Source of the DNA: Volutella citrinella
Taxonomy: Eukaryota > Ascomycota > Sordariomycetes > Hypocreales > Nectriaceae
Assembly: GCA_034401135.1 (NCBI GenBank)
Contig: JAWZSP010000008.1
Span: 558,001 to 622,000 of the forward strand
Reading direction: 5' to 3'
DNA length: 64,000 bases
The notes under the pieces were generated by a model that did no database searches, was not told the DNA's origin, and was given only the letters and a program-made list of their open reading frames with translations. Shown here in pieces: positions 58,261 through 64,000 of this stretch (position 1 is its first letter; each line of letters begins with the position of its first letter). A program made the translations under genes and the position numbers.

Positions 58261-58881
58261 TCTTGCTGCAAAAGTGATCACTTGTTGGCTAAGAATGGTT
58301 GACGGAGAATGGTCACCTCAACTCTTGTTAACAGGGACGAGTGAGAGAATGCCGCCGACTCATCACGCCACCCACTGTCGTATCGTCAGCGGCGAGTGAA
58401 GGGAGGCAGTGGATATAACATGGCATCCAGCAATGGCGGTTCACGGGGAGCGGGTGATGGCCACGAGCGGCCGCGGTTGGTCATGTCAATCTTTGCCATC
58501 GATTGGCTGTGGTTGGCGCTTGCTCAAACAGCTTGCTCAAACATCCAGGCCAGCCTGGCTACAAGCCTTGGCCATAGCCTCTTTATCATGGTCACCAGGT
58601 CGATATTTGTCAATCTAGCTTCATGGACAACTCAGCAAGGCACCTTCTTGACCTTGCCAACGCGAGCGGGACAGGCAGTGGCCAGGCAGGTTGTGCCAAA
58701 GTTGATGGGCAGCGAAGTCGACGCATGTTCCGCTCCTTGTCTGCATTGGTTTTCGCAATAGTATAAGAACCCTCGTTTCCACAAGGAAAATTACTACAGC
58801 ATACAATTCCCGGAGTTTTACACTGAATCATCTGCTTCACGTTCAACTGATCTCTGGGGTTTGCTCCTTGTCACCCCGACT
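58261..58881. other. Divergent intergenic region
   Basis: 621 bp holding the promoters of the kinase (-) and the 125-residue gene (+). Nothing specific seen. Confidence 0.5.
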
Positions 58882-59309
58882 ATGTCTAACACCTACAGCT
58901 TAGATCCTTCTGCTAACGATGGCAACATCAACGGCATTCGCATTCGTTGGAGTGATACTGCCATAGTTAGGGATTTGCCTAATATTTCACCCACGGCGAA
59001 GGCGCTAGAGGAGCATTTTGCATTTCTCGTCGCCTATCGTCTCGGGAATACCCAAGCTGTCATTCAGTAAGTCGTGCCTTCAAGTCTTTGGGTTCTCCTC
59101 TCTAACTCTTCTTGAGATCCGCACCACATGCATTCACGGTTGACAGTAGAACCGGTGAAGCCCGACCCGACGACGAACACATCACGGCCGAGTTGAGGGG
59201 TGGAGGTGTTGGGAGGAGCAAAGTTCACATCTACCTCGGCGGCATGGGGAGCGGGCCTACAAAATACGACAACATTTGGGTTCGCGGAGAGGGCGTGATG
59301 AAGAACTGA
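58882..59309 (+). CDS. Uncharacterised 125-residue protein
   Basis: Two exons, 58882-59066 and 59117-59309, joined by a 50 nt intron with GTAAGT, CTAAC and a TTGAG acceptor. A later acceptor pair at 59146/59149 keeps the same frame but skips ten or eleven residues. The product starts MSNTYSLDPSANDGNINGIR and continues EEHFAFLVAYRLGNTQAVIQ-SAPHAFTVDSRTG and ITAELRGGGVGRSKVHIYLGG. I recognise no family. It appears soluble, without signal peptide or membrane segment. The stop at 59309 is followed within 27 bp by the ATG of a Tyr/Gln-rich frame in another phase; the two could be one gene if an unseen intron joins them, but I found no donor/acceptor pair with consensus signals that keeps the phase. 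Confidence 0.5.
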
Positions 59310-59335
59310 ACCTGTCCACCGGCGTATACCCAGGC

Positions 59336-59845
59336 ATGCCGGGTGCCGCCACAGCAACCACCGTTACAACCACTGCAGATGCATACTCTGTCGTGTACAC
59401 TACGGCACCTAGTGGATCAGCTACATATGCCAGTGCTCCAGAGTTTTCGTACGATCCGAGCACGCCCGCATTCACTCCCTCTGCTGACCCGCATCACTAT
59501 GCTTCCGAATCAGGACAGGCTGGGGATGTGTATCACTCCGGGCATTATTCTTCCGCACAAGACCATGGGTATTACGCGTCTGGGCCATCTCAATACCAGT
59601 ATTCTGGCTCAACTACCGACCCTGCCCAATATGCTGCCCAATACGCGGACCAATATTCTGGTGCCTCTGCATCAGACGGAACTATTGACCCTACTCAATA
59701 TGCCGCTCAATATTCCGGTCAGTATCCTGACCAGTATTCCGGCTCTGCTGGCTCTTCTGGTTATTCCGAGTGGGTACTGGATGAGAACAATCTGCCCTGC
59801 CGCTACAACTACAGCACGCAGAGGTATGAGTACTCAGAGCGATGA
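59336..59845 (+). CDS. Tyr/Gln/Ser-rich low-complexity protein or exon
   Basis: Open frame of 169 residues from the first ATG in the frame; the same frame is open from about 59158. Composition is dominated by Tyr, Ser, Gln, Ala and Pro, with internal repeats such as DPAQYAAQYADQYSG followed by DPTQYAAQYSGQYPDQYSG. The C-terminus (SEWVLDENNLPCRYNYSTQRYEYSER) is less repetitive and looks like a conserved tail. Such composition is prion-like and prone to phase separation in other proteins; that is inference. It may be a separate gene or the 3' part of the preceding gene. Lack of stops, repeat periodicity in phase with codons and a better composition than the other two frames support coding. Confidence 0.5.
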   Translation: MPGAATATTVTTTADAYSVVYTTAPSGSATYASAPEFSYDPSTPAFTPSADPHHYASESGQAGDVYHSGHYSSAQDHGYYASGPSQYQYSGSTTDPAQYAAQYADQYSGASASDGTIDPTQYAAQYSGQYPDQYSGSAGSSGYSEWVLDENNLPCRYNYSTQRYEYSER

Positions 59846-60493
59846 GGGCCACTTGCACTTGCTCGCAATATGAGTTGAGGGTGGTTGGTTGCATTCACGA
59901 TTAGACCATAAACGTTATCTCAGACTGGGTCTAGGTCACCACAGGTTGGATTAAGTCAATTGCGTATTAGTTGTGTTTCAGTTCAATTTTTTTTAGGATT
60001 TGTTTAGGGTTGAGGGCTCTGCCATCTCTTATGTTGTTGTTGTAGGTTCATGTTTCCTTTGCGAAGCTAGACTTTGTTTCACATCATGTTCTTCAATCCG
60101 CATAGCCAAACTTTTTTAACCACTAGATAGTTTCAATAGATCTTATTGAGAAGTACAGCGCAAAATTGACCTTCTAAATGCCTTTCGCAAGCAGTCGTAA
60201 CATATTACTGGGAGCGCCGAACTGGGGCAATTCACAAGCTAATTAAGACACGCAACAAACGTTACACAAGAACACTCAAATAGACGTGTCTTTGGTGCAG
60301 GGATGCTTGCAGACTTTTGGCTATTGGAGGATTCAATGACAATGTTGGCTGCCCCTGTCAGTTGACATAATCCATGTGCTCAGCCTCACTGGCGGTAACG
60401 TGGGGTCCAGTCGATCCTCCTCCACCTCCGTCACTTGGGCGAGTCCATGCCATAGTACATCGCCAGCAGAGCGGCCGAACCTAGTTAATAATC
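59846..60493. other. AT-rich intergenic region
   Basis: 648 bp, notably richer in A and T than the rest of the window (for example TTTTTTTTAGG near 59990). Only the 3' region of the previous ORF and the promoter of the next gene are expected here. Confidence 0.5.
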
Positions 60494-62911
60494 ATGGCGC
60501 AATTGCGGGACAGGGTCGTCGGCCAAGTTCGCCGCTTGGTGCGAGACAATCGTTCAACACGGTCGCGCCCGGACGAGGTGGCAGCAGAGAGATCACAGCC
60601 AGCCACAGCCATCACGACGGGGAATCAAGATGAGCTAGAAGACGAGGTCAGTGAAGATTATGGGCATCGCACGCCTACGGGTATTAATATCAAGTCGTGA
60701 TTCAAGCCGAAAAAGAAACACGACATTCAGATTCTGCACGTCCCAGTGCCTCTCAACTGCGACCTCTGCAGCAGGGCGTTCACCAGGAAAGACGAGGTCA
60801 CGACGTGTGAGTTGTTCTTGCATCCCGGGGTTCAATAATGCTGACGGCCCAATCCTCAAGTGCAAGGAGATGCCGAGAATGCCAGCCTTGGACGCTACAT
60901 GCACTGGGACGTCTGCCCCGGCTACGAGGACTGCGACAAGTGGAAGGAATCCGACTATCGCTATGCATATCACTTTCACACCAGGCGACTCGCCCCCGTG
61001 GGTGACAACAGCTCGATTTCAGCTACCGGCGACTGGGTCAACTGTCGGGCGTCGGGCATGCGATGGCAGCAGCCGTGCGACGGGTGCCAGGAGCAGCCCG
61101 AGTGTGTGACCGCCCACCGCTGGTGCTTTGCAGTGTTTCGATCCTACGCCGGGTCTTCAACTGCTTCCTTGGACCGGCTCTGGCGTGCGGTTGCGTGGCG
61201 GAAGCCGTGGAGGGGGGCATCAGACTATCTGCCCGAGGGTACACCATACTCGGCCAAGGCGGCCATTACTGAGATGGCCAAGCACATCGGGATGCCTAGG
61301 TTGGCAACCCTGCCACCAGAGGTCATCGCCATGGTGAGAGATTACTCGCCGCATGCCTTCTTCTGGGACATGGCTTCGTGCTTGGACCTTGCATTGCGGC
61401 CAGCCGCAGTGCCGACGGACGAGTTGCAGGTCATCCCGATAGCTCGCCTGCTATCGTGGGAGCGCGGCGAGTTGCCCACCATTGGAGATCCATCCCCAGA
61501 GAATTCCACGATATCTATAGCCATAGACTCGTGTGGCCTCCGAAAGTTTGAGCGGCTGGGGCCTGGCGAGCCTCGATTCGGTACCAGGCGTGTCGAGAAC
61601 CAGCGCTTCATTGTGGAAAAGGAGTCTGACATCTCCTACATGGTGCTGCTGAGCCAGGTATGCTTCATTCATCAGTCGAACAGATCGACAAATTAACTCT
61701 TTGACAGGACGGCCTTCTCCGTATCCAACGACCGCCCATCAGAGCGTTTGCACTCTGGGACACTCCCACGCCGCCAGACCTGCCTCGAGGGACAGCAAAG
61801 CACGATGTCCCATGCGGCTTGTCCGAGTCGGGACCAGAGCGACACATTCACACCTTTGCTCTCCGCTCCGTTACTGGATTCACGTTTCTGTATTCTTACG
61901 GCGCCCTTTTGCACATAATCCCCCACACCGTCGACCAGCCAGACGCGGAGACGGACCGCGTCACGCCGGAAATGTACAACCTTTGCTCCTGGATCTATGT
62001 ACCCATCGCCCCTCGGGAGGAAATCCTGAGTGTCGAAGTCAGGGACTGGAAACGAGTAATGGAAAATAAAGACCGAATGGTGTCCATGATTGGGCAGTTT
62101 CCTCAAATCACTGTAAGTCGGCTTCTCCAAGTTAAAAGAACTCCATCTAAACACCGACACACAGTTCCACATGAAGCTGGCAGGGACTGTGCGCATGGGG
62201 CCTTGGTATCCCGATGACCTCCCGGTACGCATCCGATCAGAGTCCCCAGCCATGCTCATCCTAGCCAAGACACCAAGGAAGGGCTGCACGCTAGGCGTTG
62301 CACCAGGACAGGTGTTGGAAGTTGAGGATGACTTCAACCCCCCCGAGACTGCGAGCGCCCTACCAGTCGGCCTTCCAGACCAGGATGTGAACGAGTACGG
62401 GATCGAAACCTTCAAGGGCCTCTACTACTCTGAGGCGCCACTCGACAACGTTGTGAGAGCGACCGTGTACATAAACTACGTCTCCGACGTCGGCAGCTCC
62501 GACGGCGGCGTCGTGCTCGAGTACCAAGACGGCGCACAGAGGGCCATCGGCCAGTGCTGCCTGGGCTTCTGGGACCACACCAGGCGCGTGACGTACGAGA
62601 ACCCGCGGCGCATCATGCTCCGGCCGGACAGGCGATCGCGCTCGTGCGTGACGACGGCCTACAGGGGCATGAACGTGACGTTTGACGATGGCGGCGAGAC
62701 CTACGACGACAAGTACCGCCAAAACGAGTACTGGGACTCGTGGGAGATGAAGGGCGTGCTGAGATCGTGGCACAATCACAGCTCGTTCCACCTGGTCGTC
62801 GAAGGAGGTGAAAGCCTGGGCCAAGTCTCCCCGCGGGCGCCGCCGCCTCCACCGCAGCCCGAGGGACGCATGGGATTGAGGCAGATGTTCCACAGTTTGC
62901 GAAGGTTGTAG
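60494..62911 (+). CDS. Uncharacterised 733-residue protein with Cys clusters
   Basis: Five exons: 60494-60646, 60707-60806, 60861-61657, 61708-62112 and 62165-62911. I do not recognise a named family, though large single-copy proteins of this style are common in filamentous ascomycetes. The N-terminus is basic (MAQLRDRVVGQVRRLVRDNR). The region 60-160 contains paired cysteines that could bind zinc: NCDLCSRAF, WDVCPGYEDCDKW and CDGCQEQPEC. A short motif LATLPPEVIAMVRDYSPHAFFW at about residue 220 looks like an F-box-type helix pair. The rest is a mixed alpha/beta region (DISYMVLLSQ-DGLLRIQRPP, FTFLYSYGALLHIIPHTVDQ, ARGTVRM-like strands) and a Pro-rich tail. Intron 1 (60 nt, GTCAGT...TTCAAG) removes an in-frame TGA and is the least certain; introns 2-4 have standard signals. 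Confidence 0.65.
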
Positions 62912-63444
62912 GGCGTGGGCACTCAATTGACACTCCACCAATATCCTGCAGGACCTACCAGTCGCTCTGCTTTTGTCAGTCGATACTCATGTGCTCAACA
63001 CCTAACCCCTAACTACCAACTCTACCCAACGAGCTAATAAAAACCGAGTGTCTACTAAGAAAAGCTGGGTGGCTATCAGGTCAGGATATAGGTGGGTTGT
63101 CAGGTGAACCTACCACTCGGTTGTAAGAGGGGAGATGAAGGCGGCGAGTAAGGCGAATCGGGCATTCTCATGGTATTTAGCAGGCACTTCGTAGTTTCAA
63201 GATAGCAAGCAGCACATCAATCCGACACCCATCACCCTCATTCGCACACAGGTAGAGCACAGCCGTAGGTAGTAAGAATTCTATTTCATTCCACTTTTTG
63301 TCGTTCCCTACTCTACAGACGAGGGCTCTCCCTGAGCCCGCCGTACCGCCACCCTGGCGTCGCGAATAAAATGAAACCCAAAATTCTCATACATGCCGAT
63401 AAATCACCTCCTCGCCCCCTCGCTCTTTACCAATTTGCCTCTCT
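62912..63444. other. 3' region between convergent genes
   Basis: 533 bp between the stop of the 733-residue gene and the Wbp1 stop. No further feature. Confidence 0.55.
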
Positions 63445-64000
63445 CTACTGTGTCTTCTTCAGGGTCGGAACGGTGTTCACGGGAGCGCTGTACATCCAGA
63501 TTGCGCTGAAGGAGATGAAGCCGATGACGGTGGCTGCGATACCAGCGATCCAGGGCCAGGCACCGGAGATGACGTAGCTGCGAGGCCACTCGTCGTGGGC
63601 CATGTGGCGGACGGAGACGGTGTTCTTCTCCTCGACGGTGGTCAGGAAGGGTCGCTTGTAGTTGACCTTGAAGTTGAAGATGCCGTGCTGGTCAGGCAGT
63701 GTGAAGTTGGTGCTGAAGACGGTGGCACGGCCCGAGACGGTGGGCTTGAGGTTGAGGCGGTGGAAGGGAGATAGCATGGAGAACTCGAGCTGCAGGATGT
63801 CCTCCTCGGGCAGCTGGAAGGGGGCCCAGGAGTTCCAGATGTACTCGGAGACGGAGATGCTGTAAGACTGCAGAATCATGTTAGTTGGTACGACCAGGCA
63901 GGGCGCTCCCAAATTGAGCGGCTCAACACTTACCACATCGTTCTTGACTCGGTAGATGCTGGGGTTGGTCTCGTTGGTGCCAATCAGGTGGTGCTCGATG
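63445..64000 (-). CDS. wbp1: Oligosaccharyltransferase subunit Wbp1/OST48 (C-terminal part, cut by window end)
   Basis: The last 162 codons are present: exon 63867-63445 and part of the exon before it (64000-63934), separated by a 66 nt intron with ACTAAC and CTGCAG. The sequence EHHLIGTNETNPSIYRVKNDV-SYSISVSEYIWNSWAPF and MLSPFHRLNL is characteristic of Wbp1/OST48. The protein is a type-I ER membrane subunit of the complex that transfers the lipid-linked glycan to Asn of secretory proteins. A single C-terminal membrane helix (WPWIAGIAATVIGFISFSAIW) is followed by a short cytosolic tail ending KKTQ, a dilysine ER-retrieval signal. The N-terminal signal sequence and most of the lumenal domain lie beyond base 64000. 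Confidence 0.92.
   Translation of the reverse strand, partial: IEHHLIGTNETNPSIYRVKNDVVSVEPLNLGAPCLVVPTNMILQSYSISVSEYIWNSWAPFQLPEEDILQLEFSMLSPFHRLNLKPTVSGRATVFSTNFTLPDQHGIFNFKVNYKRPFLTTVEEKNTVSVRHMAHDEWPRSYVISGAWPWIAGIAATVIGFISFSAIWMYSAPVNTVPTLKKTQ

Noticed and set aside
59280..59333. 54 nt intron joining the 125-residue gene to a downstream frame
   Set aside because: It leads into the Leu/Pro/Thr frame that is a shadow of the Tyr/Gln-rich one, so it does not explain the locus.
1..64000. tRNA genes, rRNA, CRISPR arrays, intact transposons
   Set aside because: Scanned by eye for T-loop sequences, long terminal or inverted repeats and repeat-spacer patterns; none was convincing. A covariance-model search would be decisive for tRNAs.

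Overview
The window looks like nuclear DNA of a filamentous ascomycete (Pezizomycotina, most likely a sordariomycete). The coding sequences are GC-rich and split by short introns of about 47-171 nt, with GT-AG ends and branch sites of the CTAAC/CTGAC type. Several products are typical of this group: mitochondrial methylcitrate synthase and methylisocitrate lyase, a CysA-type serine O-acyltransferase, COP9 subunit 2, Isy1 and the OST subunit Wbp1. The species cannot be read from the sequence. I see no tRNA, rRNA, CRISPR array or intact transposon. Exon structures were assembled by hand from splice signals and reading phase; every multi-exon model closes to a whole number of codons.

Layout. 1-1.9 kb: no recognisable gene, one short repeat. 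1.9-9.8 kb: a GNAT acetyltransferase, then the divergent pair 2-methylcitrate synthase (-) and 2-methylisocitrate lyase (+), the first and last enzymes of mitochondrial propionyl-CoA breakdown, then an SDR oxidoreductase. 12.7-16.0 kb: a type-I glutamine-synthetase-like protein and a LaeA-like methyltransferase, tail to tail. 20.6-22.8 kb: an otubain deubiquitinase with a GC-AG intron. A 7.3 kb gene-free stretch follows, then CSN2 (COP9 signalosome) and an MFS transporter. 35-36.6 kb: relics of a gene with FG-GAP/VCBS repeats. 39-42.5 kb: a secreted GH16 glycanase and two Nudix hydrolases tail to tail. 43-47.5 kb: two uncharacterised proteins and a mitochondrial CysA-like serine O-acyltransferase. 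48.4-50.9 kb: an 829-residue, mostly disordered protein. 54.3-55.1 kb: the splicing factor Isy1, whose first coding exon is only the ATG. 56.9-62.9 kb: a small accessory-looking block with an atypical protein kinase, a 125-residue protein, a Tyr/Gln-rich low-complexity ORF and a 733-residue Cys-containing protein. 63.4-64 kb: the C-terminal part of Wbp1, cut by the window edge.

How the genes relate. The two methylcitrate-cycle enzymes share one 1.96 kb intergenic promoter and both carry mitochondrial presequences. CysA-like and CSN2 each have the same perfect palindrome, CTTATCGATAAG, about 200 bp before the ATG, and a spaced version lies before the SDR gene. Otherwise the window is a mix of housekeeping genes with large gene-poor spacers. 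I found no clear new multi-gene system. The least explained area is the 56.9-62.9 kb block, which lies between conserved single-copy-type genes.
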